A stretch of DNA of 64,000 bases from Takakia lepidozioides (GCA_030704615.1 CM060732.1:36499053-36563052); one strand, 5' to 3'; numbered from the stretch's first letter, positions 34,982 to 47,128 are shown. Notes: generated from the letters alone by a model not told the origin. A program made the numbers and translations.

Positions 34982-37517
34982 ATGAAACTGAAACTGAGTT
35001 TCCCACTAGCAACTGCAAACTTGAGTAGGGCAGAGAAAATCCAGCTGTATAGTGTAGGGGCGCTAGGCTTCGTGGTGATTTGTGGCACCACATATCTGCT
35101 GTACAGGGCCGGATGGCTGGGAGGTTTGCGACGCTTGCCTCCGGGGCCACGGCCATGGCCAGTCTTTGGAACCTCGCTGCAACTGGGGCCTGCACCATGC
35201 GATGCTCTTGCGAGGATGTGTGACAAAGAATATGGTGGTCTAATGACTGTTTACATGGGCGGCATTCCCACGGTCTTCATCACAACTCCGAACATCGCAG
35301 TACAGGTAACCGTGTAGAGCCCTTCAATCTCAATATGCATGACAACCATGAACCAGATAGACATATATTCATGAAGAAGTACATAGAATTACCTGTTATC
35401 CCCTGGTTGATTCCTTGCTGCTCTCAACCGCCTGAGAGATATTCGAATGGCCTCTCAAAAACTCCACTTTTGTTCACTAGGTTGTGCAACAGTATGACAC
35501 TGCGTTCCATTCTCGAGTGCGACTGTCATGGCCGTATATGCTGCTCTTCCCAGCGGGATACCAAAACCTCAAAGTCGTCCCTCCATATAATGGCCCGCAT
35601 TGGCACAGGTTGCGCACAATTTTCTGTAATCATCTTCTTCACCCTGCTCGAGTGTCGAGCTTCCGCCCGATTCGCGACTTTGATATATCAATCATGCTTA
35701 AGGACTTGAAGGACGAGATGGCTCGGGGGGACAACATCAGCCCTGGATGGGTTTATTTGCGAGGGCACCTCCGCCTCTGTGCCTTCAAAGTCTTGTTCAG
35801 CATTTGCTTTGGGAAGCGGGTTGATGGTATCACTGCTGGAATCGGGTCCCACAAGGATCCCAACGTAATGCAACTGGAGAACTTGTTCATGGAAATTGTG
35901 CGACTTGGCCCCGCTTTCATCATAACCGACTACATCCCCGCTGCCTGCCACTTGCCAACCCCTATCGATTTGCAGCGGGCAGCCATAGCCAAGAAACTGG
36001 AGAAGGTAACAGCAAACCAAGTCAGAGAACACATTCAAGGGTTTATTTTTGGGTTAGGGTTTACTGGTGGCTCTGAGGCAGGGCATGTTTCAAGACTAGG
36101 ATACTTAGAACACATGGTAGAAGTGATGTGCAGACAATCTGTGTCTCCCTCCTCCACTCTGTCTCGTCAGCCAGTATGTCTATTGTCTGTTTCAAATTTG
36201 TCGTTTCTAAGCGTTCGTTCTTTCTTATTCACAGGTTGTTTCTGTCTGTCTCTCTCCTGCTTTCCGTCCCATAAGCTCTTTGAGCTTTCCGCGGACGTTT
36301 TGAAGCGTCATTGCTTTCTTTCTGACCCTCCCTCTGTCCCTGCACACTGCTGTATTTGATCCGAACCCATTTTTCAGCACAATGGTGTCAGGTGTTCCTG
36401 ACGGTGGTACAGGACTACCGGGAACGGGCAACTACCAAAGCCCCCGGGGCGCCCAACAACGACTTTGTAGACATCCTCGTCGCCTTGAAGGGGGACGATA
36501 AGCTGCATGACAGAGAGATTGTGTGGCTTTTGAGTGAGATAGTGTTGGCAGGGACGGACAGCACAGCGTCAACACTAGAATGGGCTCTTGCTAACCTCAT
36601 GGTGAACCCATTACTGCAAGACAAGGCTCATACAGAGATTGACAGAGTCGTTGGAAGGAAGGGACAGGTAAATAACTCCCACTTTCCACTGCAAGTCAAG
36701 CAAGTGAGTTCAAACTTAAAGATAGATTTCCATGTTTTGACGGTCTGAGTCTGCAGCGTGAGCAGCAGGTGGTCAGAGACTACTAGTTCAAATGCTAATC
36801 AGTCTGCCAGATCTTTATAGACACCTGGGTGCTCAATGTTTCAGAGATGAAATGAAATGAAATGGTGCTTTATACGTCTGCGGAAAGCTCATAGAGCTTA
36901 TGGGACAAAGTGGAAGAAAACATGAGAGAGGAAACAAAATCAGAGCCAGAAATAAAAAACTATTCGAGTGATTTCAGAGTAATTTTGCAGTCTCACTCTC
37001 TCCATTTCAAAACAACGTGTCCGCCTTGATTCAGGTCACCGAGGATGAGATTGAGAGCATGCCATACCTGGACGCTGTAGTGAAAGAGACCATGCGACTG
37101 AACGCTCCAGTCATGCTCTCAGTGCCCCACTCAACCACCACGGAGATTGTGCTGGGAGGCTATAGACTTCCTGTCAACACCCAGGTGCTGTGCCACCTGG
37201 GCGCCATAGCCAACCACCCAGACGTGTGGGAGAATCCCATGTGTTTCGACCCCAGCCGTCACGTGGACGACGATCCCTCCCATGACAGCCCCTTGAAGAG
37301 ACAGAAGAATGTGGCATTCACAGCGGCAAGAAAGCTTTGCCCAGGCATGGGCCTGGGGACTCTCCAAGTCAAGTTATATTTGACCAGGATTTTGCAAGCA
37401 TTTGAGTTGTCTCCTCTCTACGTAGATATCGAGCCGCTCAAGATAAACGATACAGTTGAGTGGGGCATCATCAGCCTACTAAGGAAGCCATTGGTGGCCT
37501 GCTTAAAGCCGCACTAG
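34982..37517 (+). CDS. A-type cytochrome P450 monooxygenase
   Basis: Four exons, 34982-35305, 35481-36005, 36392-36667 and 37035-37517, with phase-0 junctions, give 535 residues. An N-terminal membrane helix (about 20-45) precedes the proline hinge LPPGPRPWPVFG. The C-helix WHRLR (149-153), I-helix AGTDST (336-341), K-helix ETMR (393-396) and PERF-like FDPSRH are present. The heme-binding loop reads FTAARKLCPG, with Cys477 and the Arg kept but the first Gly of FxxGxRxCxG replaced by Ala and no PFG before it. Plant P450s of this layout sit on the ER and hydroxylate specialised metabolites. I cannot assign a family or substrate. Introns 2 and 3 each carry a copy of the ~75-bp dispersed repeat. 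Confidence 0.93.
36250..36324 (+). repeat. Dispersed ~75-bp repeat, copy b
   Basis: In P450 intron 2. It has the core CCCATAAGCTCTTTGAGC followed by TTTCCGCGGACGTT. Confidence 0.75.
36845..36935 (-). repeat. Dispersed ~75-bp repeat, copy c
   Basis: In P450 intron 3, inverted relative to copies a and b. It is the best-preserved copy, with the 3' tail (TTTCA)n visible as GAAATGAAATGAAATGG on the plus strand. A simple-repeat tail of this sort is typical of short retroposons. Confidence 0.75.
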
Positions 37518-37544
37518 CGTAAGTGATGACAAGTCCCTACAATT

Positions 37545-38729
37545 CATGGCATTTTTGTGTAAGATCGCATCCACATTCTGGAAACAGTCTCCATATATGA
37601 GCCAAGCTTTGGTAAGACTTTTCTAGTAGTGTACAAGGATAGATCTGTACCTACTATCCCCAGTCGGCTGAGATTCTTACAATCACACCTTAGCCTGGTT
37701 GGAGTTATCAACCCATATAGCAGATCCGTACTCCAAGGCAGGTCTAATAACGCTACAAAACATGGTTTTCTTAACCTCAGAGTTGACCCCTCTCCAGTGG
37801 AAAAATTTAGTGAGCCCCAGAGCTTTGCCCTTGCCAGTTTGAACAACTTTCCAGATATGTGCATCCCAATTACAATTGGAGGAAAACTCAACGCCCATGT
37901 AAGTGAAGGGAGGGAGGACCGGCTTGGCTACCCCACTGCCACTTAAGATCACTTCCTCCCTCTCCTCTGTCGTTGAATGCTACCACTGCACATTTGTTGA
38001 CATTAGCCTCTAGCCCCCAAAGATCAAAGTATCTCTTTGCGCAATCAATCAACTCCTGGAGATTGGTTGGAGTCTCCCCTATGTCTGTGAAGTCATCCAC
38101 AAACATAAGGGCTGGTATGGTGGTATCACCCACCCTTAACCCAAATCCCTCACTTTCCACATCCTCGAGGAGTTGATTGATGAAAACATTGAAGAGCAGA
38201 GGGGAGAGAGTACATCCTTGAGCTACACCTTGGTCTATGTCAAAGAAGTTGGACTTCTGTCCGTTAACAGTGACACAGCTTTTGGTGTGAGCATACAAGT
38301 TGTGGACAACTCTCCACATCTTTCCCTTGATCCCACAAGACCAGAGGCGGAACCATAGGCCATCTCTCCACACTGTGTCATAAGCCTTTTTGACATCCAG
38401 GAAAAAAACATAAGTGGGTTTCCCTTCTTTTTTCCTTCCCTAGATAATCTGGCTTAGAGTGAAGATATCATCCACACAGCCCATGTTTAGCCGACAGCTA
38501 GCTTGGCCTTCGTGGAAACAACCTCTAGACTCCAGATTAACCTCGAGACAAGTACTTATAACTCTGCAGAATGTCTTGCCAACAGCATTGAGGAGCGTGA
38601 TGCCACGGTAGTTCCCCGGTTCTTCTATGTCACCCTTCTTATATAGATTGACAATGACCCCCTATTGCCAGCGAAAGGGGATCATTTCAATCTTCCAGAT
38701 AAGGTTAAAGAGGGGAACTAGGGCCTCTA
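37545..38729 (-). mobile_element. LINE fragment (RT middle to C-terminus)
   Basis: Minus-strand frames match the LINE in PPOX, from FNLIWKIEMIPFRWQ through [17 protein letters not shown] to RYFDLWGLEANVNKC. It then continues, after frameshifts, into a C-terminal part missing from that copy (FCSVIRPALEYGSAIWVDN). The catalytic FADD reads FVDD (in ALMFVDDF), and there are stops, so it is dead. It starts only about 30 bp after the P450 stop. At 38729 it breaks abruptly at a palindrome (ATCGGTAAAAACCGAT) and unrelated DNA follows. Confidence 0.9.
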
Positions 38730-39019
38730 TCGGTAAAAACCGATACCCCGCGGCCAGCACTACGTGGCGCAGCATTACTGGCCCGCCGTCGGCGTGGGTC
38801 CAAGTCGTCTCTGCCGCTTGTGTCGTACCTACACGGGCCCAGCTATGGTGCCTGGTGCTGCCACGCAATGTACCAACAACCTGTACTTTGCTCCAGGGGT
38901 CAACTCCCCCACGGGGGAAGGCCGCGCCACCCGTGTTAGATGCGCATTTCTATGGCGATTCTAGGCAATCTCCTTGGTTGACCTCCAGCTTAGAGGCGCC
39001 TAAGGCGCGACGGACTCTA

Positions 39020-39070
39020 CTAGGGACTGTTGGTCCCTAGTACGTATTTTAAGGGGGGGTTTCCCCCTAG
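39020..39070. repeat. Two adjacent stem-loops
   Basis: CTAGGGAC and GTCCCTAG pair around a 5-base loop at 39020-39040. Ten bases later, G and C runs around TTT form a second hairpin ending in CTAG. Confidence 0.7.
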
Positions 39071-39358
39071 CCTTTGATTTCTTGTGCACTATTCATGGTG
39101 TTCTTCTTGCATGGGAATGCATGCGTGTTTTAGCAAAGGATAAGAAATGGTTGGTACCATTGGATAGACCCAATTGAAGCCATCAGTTTGATATGTATCC
39201 GGGGGCTTGTGAAAGCACGGCTCACGGGGGGATGTCATAGGCAGAGAGAGAGAGAGCCCAGAGATAGGGAGGAGAGAATCCCTGGTAGGGGTTTCAAAAG
39301 ATAGAAGATGACATGTTCCAAATTTGTTCTAGGGTGGTTGTTTGCATAAATTAATCAA

Positions 39359-39509
39359 ATTATATTGGAAGTAGTTGGAAGAGGCGCAAGGGAATGGACC
39401 CTGGACCCACTGAATGTTTAATCATTGTTGACACATTATATTGGAAGTAGTTGGAAGAGGTGCATGGAATGGACCCTGGACCCACTGAATGTTTAATCAT
39501 TGTTGACAC
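39359..39509. repeat. 76-bp tandem duplication
   Basis: Two copies, 39359-39434 and 39435-39509, differ at only a few positions. Each runs from ATTATATTGGAAGTAG to CATTGTTGACAC. Confidence 0.95.
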
Positions 39510-41749
39510 ACCAAGGTGATGGCAATCGGATAGAAGCCGATGGGTGGCATATTTCATTCATCATGGCCCGGTGATTGCTTAAGTTGCTAATGCATTATTG
39601 ATTGGTTTGGTATAGGAATTTAGGGGCGCTCCCAAGTGGAGAGCGGTTCCCCAATGCTCCCGACATAGAGGGCGTTCCCATGACCTTCCCCTCGTACCTT
39701 GAGGGTAATTTGGTTAGCTCGAGGATCCTACGATGATTCTCTATTTCTACGAATTTCACGCATTTGTAGGAAGTTTTAAATTATTTGTTCTTTATTATTT
39801 AGCAGGGTAGTTCGTTTTTAATAAAGGATTTTATCCGGACCCCCTTAACTTTAAAACGGAAGTTTTAAATGAGGTATTGCCTCCCTCCGCCGAGGATATT
39901 TGAAGACGACCTCCCTGCCGCTGTGGGGGCCTTGGGCCAGGGAATGGCCATTGTTTTATTAGATCTCGGGAATTTCCTAGAGGTTTGAATTGCTATTATT
40001 CACATGATGGACTGACCATTGAGGTTGAAACTTTGGATCGCTCTAAGCAGGGAGACTGACTTGGAAAAGCGGATCCGGTCCCTTCCTCGGAGGTAGGAAA
40101 CTAATCCACCTCCGGATTTAGGGAGGGGCATTGGGCGGGAGATAGATGATCATCATCTCCCTGGGCTCGAGATTCGTTTTGTGAAGGGATTTGAAGGTTC
40201 GTCCCGGCTATAAGTGTGTTGGGAGTCCAGGCACGTAAGAAGTAGTAATAAACAAAGACTTGGAAGGCAATTACGATTGAAGACGTAGAAAACCCATAAA
40301 CAAAACGTAGGACTAGAAAACGCAAATCGCCCTGTGAATTGGAGTGTCAAGCTCTGTTTTGCCGGTAGGAAGTTAGACTGTTTTAGATCCATCCATAGTT
40401 GTCACGGACCCTTGCAGTTACCGCCGCCGAGTAGGCGGTTCGTTGAGCCCAACCTACACCGTAACTTGTCACGACCCCCTAGGCTAGTATGTCGTCACCC
40501 TAGCTGCGCGCGACCAGGGCTCGTCAACCTACTGCGCAACACACGACCCATCGAGGGGCCAATGGATGATTGAAGACACATCTTGAAAGATTGGACCCAG
40601 GATCACCCAGGTTATGCGCAGGCAAGACACAAATACCCAAGCACTGGGCATCATGAGCATCATCATTGTCTTCTGGCCTCACTAGAATTTGGGGGCTTCG
40701 GGAGCGTATGTGGAAAATGATTAAAACCGTTGAGCATGATTTTTGGACTTTTGGCAAAAACAGGTATATACCCTATCAAATCCCCTGTAACTACCTACCC
40801 ACTGACATCCACGTGATGAACCGTAGACGTTCATCCCTACATTATGAATGACTTGGCAAAATTGCAGGACTTTTGACTGTTGCATTTGGGAGATTGTAAC
40901 AAAATAAAAAGGCCTAAAATGTGAAAATGCAAAAAAAACAAAATTGAAGGGGGGTGATTTGTATGTGAATTATGGGGGGTTAAATTCATTCCAAGTTGCT
41001 TTGGTGAGCTGAGGGCTTCCAAATGCCCTCAAAATGGGACTTGTCAGCAAATTCCAACGGTCATTCTATGCAACACTCCATTGCAAAGGCCTCTACCAAG
41101 AAATGTTTGGATTTTGATAAAAATCCATGTGTGGATGGCCCAAATTGTGGATTTCCGGCCATCGGAAAAGCAGGCATTATGCCGCCAGTCTCCGGTGAGG
41201 GCCAAATCTGGTGGGGGGGGGACGTGCCTGGTCAATGGGCGTGGCCCACCCACACCACACGCATTGTTGACCCCCGCCACTTCATAAATTCTAGCATGTA
41301 GGCTATTTATAGCATTCATGAACCGTTTACTGGAGCGTGTAGAGGACTAGATTGGCTACAGAATTCATTCAAGCCGCATCTCTATCGGATGTCATCCGAC
41401 GGAGATATGCCCTCCTTAGCAAAAAGGCGCGACCTGAAACGGGTCGCGTCGTCGTTTTAAGGGTTAATTGTCAAGTTGGTGATGTCTATTTATGAGTCTA
41501 TGTGAGAGGGAGAGGGTTTGAACAATTGGGGGTTGATATTGCGTGAGCACAACGTGAGCATGCTCACGCGCAACCCACGAGGAGTTTTATGTTTTCTTAA
41601 CCTCGGTCATATGAGTTATATGTATTCAAAACGGGAAAAACCATAAGCGGGTATAGAAGATTGGTGCATATATACGGTACATATGCACCAATTCAGCTAG
41701 CCGGAAACTTCACTAGTGCAGCCAGAAACCTTAAACTTATAGCGGCAGA

Positions 41750-41905
41750 CGAGTTTCGCATTGAGAAATACTTGGTGACAAACCTATGCAGCGTTGGGTT
41801 TCGCATTGAGAAACCCTTACTGGTATTTGAGAAAGACTTGGTGATATGGACACAAACCTATGCAGTAGTGGGTTCGCATTGAGAGACCCTTACTGGTATA
41901 TCTTG
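41750..41905. repeat. Imperfect ~74-bp tandem repeats
   Basis: The phrase AACCTATGCAG, then TTCGCATTGAGA and then CCCTTACTGGTAT, recurs with a 74-bp offset (41781 and 41855). A weaker third copy lies before it. Confidence 0.7.
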
Positions 41906-42978
41906 AGTCGAAACTTTCTATATGAAATCCCATCACCCAACAATCCTACATCTAATTCAGGCTAGTTGGTACAGAGTTTTACCATGCGAAATTATCCTTC
42001 AGTGTGATTTTTTCTCAGGCTGTTTGGTATAGAGTTTCCCTGTGAGAAATTAGCTATGGGCGAGGACCTGCAATTTGAGGTGAAGTCTCACCGCACTCTC
42101 GTGTTTGTTATGGAGAAAAAGCCACACCTATAGGGTAAGATGTTCATCAGGTATAGGGGCTACTTATTCTTTATGTGTTAGTTTTGCATAATGACATTTA
42201 GTTTCGCCAAGTTCGTTTCGTTGTGGGAATTTCGTGGAAATTCGGGGAATTGCTCACGCGCTACTCGAACAATTCAGGTAGTAGCAACATCAAAATTTGC
42301 AATGACTAACATCATTGGGCACATGTTTTGTGGCTTTCGCCACCACATATACAACTATGTTTTCTTATTAGGTTAATTTGATTGTCTTGTTTGGTGAGTA
42401 AATATGATATGACCTTCTTGAGATCCCATATCAATAGTCCCTAATGTTGTCATCCCTCCGAGGTCAATACTACATATATATTGCTCTCTATGAAGTAGGA
42501 GTGTGTTGAGAAAATGTATCATGTTGGAACATCTCAACAAAATTGGAGATTAGACATGAATTGAATTGTGAAGATTCACTCACACTCTAGTATATATTAT
42601 ACTCATTTGAGCTAGTATATAATTCAGCACTTGGTGGTACCTATAGGATGTTTCCATTTTTTGTGAAGACCTTGCATGTTATCTAAGTACTAAATAGTTA
42701 AGTTCGAGGGGGGAAAGGCCACACAGAGCACAACCCTCCCCTCTTTTATATACCCTCTTAAGGTCCATTCGTCCATTCGCACCAAGGGTTATATGAGGGA
42801 GTACAACCAAATATATTTGACCTTGCTAAGGTCCTGTTGAGACTAGATTAGATTTATCTTAAAATCTGACATGGCAGATGATGTGGCGACAGGTTAGAAA
42901 CTAGGCAGCCAGTGTTGTTCCCGCTCCCCGCATATTCTTGTATTCGTAGATTTACGTTCGGAAGATGTGGGTTGCTAA

Positions 42979-43445
42979 GGCCCATGACACACGAGCGGCA
43001 TAAAATTGTCGCGTTCCAAATACCAAAGGCTATGAGTTTTGCCTATATATAGGTCCACATCAGCCTACATCAGCGATAAAATCTTGGCTGGCTACCACAC
43101 GGGAAAGGAGCGGCAGCGGCAATGGCAATGGTTTCCCACCATAATCCAAATCGCGCAACCAAGTCCACACACAGAGCATGTAGGCAGAGGGGAGCTTGGT
43201 GTGGCAAGTGGGGGGAAGGATGAGCTTTCTTCCCGCCCCCATATCATGGCTTGTTTTATAGGTTTTCAGGGGCTGATGGTTGGAAGAGCGATAGAGGCAC
43301 TGATCCCACGGTGGCAGCCACACAAGCTCCGTGTAGGATTTAACATGGGCGTATGTTCAGCCGTGTGGTAGCCGCAGCTTCATCGTCAACCAATAAAATA
43401 CAACTCTACTTTATGTGTGCCGCTGCCACTCGTGTGTCAACGCCC
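42979..43445. mobile_element. MITE with TAA target duplication (Harbinger-like)
   Basis: A 467-bp element flanked by TAA on both sides (42976-42978 and 43446-43448). The ends are inverted: left GGCCCATGACACACGAG, right (reverse complement) GGGCGTTGACACACGAG, with 17 of the first 21 bases matching. It has no transposase frame. A 3-bp TAA duplication is typical of PIF/Harbinger elements; the superfamily call is inference. Confidence 0.72.
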
Positions 43446-44246
43446 TAAGGTCCCCAAAATTTGGAGGGTGTAACTTCATCCTTTTGGTTCTATGCACATG
43501 TTCCCAACAAAAAAAGTATGTCCCTAGGAATATATTCTTGATAGTATCGTCTAGTGCCTCTAGTGTCATGTATCCAGGAACGTAGGGAGTTAAGGGTTTG
43601 GGGATGCAAACTAACCCTCGGTCCGAATAGGTATGGAGTGCGGACTAACTCATTGCTAGTAACATATACATTTTACCGCCTGGTGTGAATAGGTATTGGA
43701 TTAAGTAGAATAAATGTTGGGTAATACGTTTGACCCATGGCTCGAGGGAGGGATAAATACAACCAATATGAACCCTTCAACCCTTCAAGATTCATTTTTT
43801 GTCATCTAGTGCCAACTTGGCCGACTACCGATACATAGAAGTTGGGCCTTTACACTTTATACCCTTGGTGCGAATGGACCTAACTTTAGCGGTGGGTCTG
43901 GCCTTGTGATCAGATGGCGCTTGAGCCTTCCAAAAGGTTGGTCAACCGCCACATCATAGCCCCACGATGTCCAAGCTCCAGAGAATAAGAAAAATTGGTC
44001 CATTGGAGATTTTCTATAGTATGTACCAGTTTTATGAGCTATTGGGGCTGCCCAACAATGACTGTCATTTTGTTTTAATACCTCCCTGCAGCAGCCCCCA
44101 TCTAATAAGAAGTCCCAAAACTCCGGATTGACAACATCAGTGGACCACCTGAGGGATCGTGGGTGATTCGATTGCGTATTCTGAGTGTAGAGTCAAGCAG
44201 TTGACCTGATAAATATTTGTGCTCAACGTTACACTTTACTGATAAG
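43446..44246. other. Non-coding spacer
   Basis: No gene seen. The stretch near 43862-43886 is the reverse complement of part of 42759-42792 (core GGTCCATTCGCACCAAGGG), a weak inverted pair around the MITE. Confidence 0.4.
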
Positions 44247-44516
44247 GATTCCACGGCAAGAAGTGCGCAGCCTGGGCTATACAAGAAGTGGAGTATTCAT
44301 GTGCAATGAGAAAAGTGCACAGGTATGGGGCAATCAGGTCGCTTGAATAGACTGCAGTCAGTGTGATATATTCTTGATCTATCAATTACTTGAGCAAGGC
44401 TTGGGCCTTCCGTGAATTAATTAGCATCGTGCAAAGTATTGGCTTAGTGGAGATTTGTCCTTAGACCTGTTGAGACGGCAGAGATGGGCTTCAAGTGAGG
44501 TAGAAAGAATCAGAGT
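44247..44516 (+). repeat. Repeat A, copy 1 (P450 5' flank)
   Basis: Shares about 250 bp with 47129-47376, including GACTGCAGTCAGTGTGATAT. The second copy ends just before the start of the P450 pseudogene at 47452. Copy 1 is therefore probably the orphaned upstream region of the other P450 copy. Confidence 0.8.
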
Positions 44517-44979
44517 AATCTCGATTGTTAGGATGGATCTAACCCAAAATAGGACCAAAAGATTTCATTTTGTTCCCTCTGTTTCAATATCTTAACCCCC
44601 CCCCCCCAAAAAAATAGGCAAAATTGCCGCAAAAGAGATATGTGCTCAGGGCTTGCCTCAACAGTGACAGCATGATCCAGTTTCACTTCTCCGGTAGGGC
44701 AATAGTCCATGGGTTGATCAACGCCGCATGCCAACTAACAAATCCTTTGAGCGGCTCTAAAGAATCCTTAGAGCGAATATAAATAACAACCCAAAAAAAT
44801 AACAACCGGCTCTAAATTGATGTTGATGACATGGCAACAATGACTTTTTTAGAACTCCTCTCCCACTTTCAGTCTCGCTTGAATGTCACCTTTTGGCTAA
44901 AATGAATTAGAGTTTAGCCAAAACTTGTCGAAGTGGCCTTATGTGTGGCTAAGAAGCCAAAACTTGGCACTAGCTGATC
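44517..44979. repeat. Repeat B, copy 1 (463 bp)
   Basis: Nearly identical to 46647-47114, from AATCTCGATTGTTAG to GGCACTAGCTGATC, apart from a variable C/A run near 44597. No inverted ends are recognised. It is probably a mobile repeat that inserted twice. Confidence 0.85.
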
Positions 44980-45075
44980 TCCTCGGAACCACATGGAGCA
45001 AGATGTACCCAATACACAATTAAAAGTTGGTCTGAGGTCTAAAGATTTTGACTCTACCTATGCTGAGTTCCGCAG

Positions 45076-45758
45076 AGCAAAGAGAGATATCTGAGCAGAA
45101 GGCAGGGGAGGCCTTGAACTGGGAGGACACTCGGCGTATGAAGTACACATGGCGTGTTATTCAGGAATCGCTGCGGCTACAGCCCCCTGTGCAGGGGACC
45201 TTTCGCAAAGCTATGAAAGACTTTGAGTATGCTGGCTTCAGCATTCCCAAGGGCTGGCTGGTAATTTACATTCCCGCTCCTTGTCCGTATCATTGTTGAC
45301 AAACTGGGTTGGTTCGTCTGGCTCTCAATCTAATCATCTATGGTAGTTGATCCCTGCCATGCCTGAATTTTAATCCTCGACTCTTTGTTTTGAACTGTTC
45401 AGTTCTTCTTGCCTGCAGAGGTGTGCAATACTAAGCCATGCTGAACTTGGCCTGCAGATTTTTTGGAGCTCATTCCGTTCCCACAAGTACCCAGAGTTTT
45501 TTCCAAATCCAGAAAAGTTTGATCCCTCCCGCTTTGAGGGTAAAGGCCAAGTCCCCTACACATACCTCCCTTTTGGAGGAGGGCCCCGCACATGTCCTGG
45601 TTCTTGCCCGCACAGAGATGCTAGTGTTTCTCCATCATCTAGTCCTCTGCCATCAATGGACGCTCATTGACCCCCATGAGAAAATCAGTATTGATCCTAT
45701 GCCATTTTTTCACAAGGGACTTCCACTGAGGATTGGCAGGAAAGAACTTGCGGGTTAA
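45076..45758 (+). pseudogene. CYP85-clan P450, C-terminal remnant
   Basis: Exon 45076-45260 encodes [12 protein letters not shown], the K-helix ESLR and [10 protein letters not shown]. Exon 45458-45758 encodes [17 protein letters not shown] and the heme loop [10 protein letters not shown], then shifts frame just after the heme Cys and continues as [13 protein letters not shown] to the family C-terminus. Everything upstream of the K-helix is missing, and repeat B sits where the earlier exons should be. The layout resembles plant CYP716-type enzymes. Confidence 0.88.
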
Positions 45759-46158
45759 GTCCAGGCTGTTAGGTACCAATGGAGCTTGTACCTCAGTTTT
45801 GCCAGAGAAGAAGGTAACCGCTGAAGACTTGCAGCCGTGACGGACAGCTGCAGGTGACGAGAAATTGGGCAAGCTCGTGACTTTTCAGGAGATTAGGGAT
45901 TCGTGAAGAAGAGAAGAACTGGAGAGACGATGGAATATGTGCCCATTACCACTCGGCTACATGCCGGTTGTCTTTCATCCATTACTATCATCCGATATCG
46001 AATAGGACCAAGTCATCCGTCATTATAAAGTATCGAGAAGAATCGATATATCAGGGCCATATCGATGGTTCTACAGAGTATATCAGCCGATAATTCACTA
46101 AAAAGTCTTACGATTAAATTAACTTAATTGAAAAAATCTATTAGTCTACCGTACATAC

Positions 46159-46510
46159 CAGTGTTGGCCGGTTATTTGATTTTTTTCATAACCGGCGGTT
46201 TCGGTTGCTTCAAATTTTAGAAAACTACTAACTTGCGGTTGCGGTTATTAAATTTTCTATGGCTAGATATAACCTGCCGGTTATGGTTACTTGCAAAAAC
46301 TTCAAATAACCGGCAGGTTTCATCAAATAACCGCGGGTATTGGGCAGTTCTTTAAGAGGTTTTTTGCTCGGTTATTTGAATGCGTGACCTCCGCCGGTTC
46401 CTAACTGGACCAGTTACTTCATTTTTTCACCTCCGCCGGTCATATATACATATAACCGGATAGGTAACCGCCGGGTATTAGAGAGAAATTCAAATAACCG
46501 CCCAACACTG
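46159..46510. mobile_element. hAT-like MITE, 352 bp
   Basis: The inverted ends are CAGTGTTGGCCGGTTATTTG and, reverse-complemented, CAGTGTTGGGCGGTTATTTG. Flanking 8-bp sequences are GTACATAC and GTACATAG (7 of 8 match). The CAGTG start and 8-bp duplication are typical of hAT elements. There is no transposase; the inside is full of AACCGGC/GCCGGTT motifs. Confidence 0.88.
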
Positions 46511-46646
46511 GTACATAGGCAACCAAGAAATTGAAATTGAAGAACACTTCTTCTTTTATTGTCCTCCGTATTATGAGATCCAGCATGATGGAAGCCAAAC
46601 TGAACCCTAAATAATGAGGGAATGCAACATGTAACTCCGCATGACA

Positions 46647-47114
46647 AATCTCGATTGTTAGTATGGATCTAACCCAAAACAGGACCAAAAGCATTTCATA
46701 TTGTTCCCTCAGTTTCAATATCTTAACCCCCCCGCTTTTAAAAAAAAAATAGGCAAAATTGCCGCAAAAGAGATATGTGCTCAGGGCTTGCCTCAACAGT
46801 GACAGCATGATCCAGTTTCACTTCTCCGGGAGGGCAGTAGTCCATGGGTTGATCAATGCCGCATGCCAACTAACAAATCCTTTGAGCGGCTCCAAAGAAT
46901 CCTTAGAGCGAATATAAATAACAACCCAAAAAAATAACAACCGGCTCTAAATTGATGTTGATGACATGGCGACAATGACTTTTTTAGAACTCCTCTCCCA
47001 CTTTCAGTCTCGCTTGAATGTCACCTTTTGGCTAAAATGAATTAGAGTTTAGCCAAAACTTGTCGAAGTGGCCTTATGTGTGGCTAAGAAGCCAAAACTT
47101 GGCACTAGCTGATC
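46647..47114. repeat. Repeat B, copy 2 (468 bp)
   Basis: Second copy of the element at 44517-44979, in the same orientation. Here it precedes repeat A, whereas at the first site it follows A. Confidence 0.85.
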
Positions 47115-47128
47115 CTAAAATAGAGTTG

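Larger units (their letters stand above)
38730..42978. other. Unclassified repeat-like DNA
   Basis: No coding domain is recognised in any frame over 4.2 kb. It is GC-rich at 38740-39070 and AT-rich later. Structures seen are a palindrome at 38729-38744, adjacent hairpins at 39020-39070, a 76-bp tandem pair at 39359-39509, a perfect 16-bp palindrome at 41553-41568, and imperfect repeats at 41750-41905. It may be a decayed LTR or DNA element, but I cannot place its ends. Confidence 0.4.
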
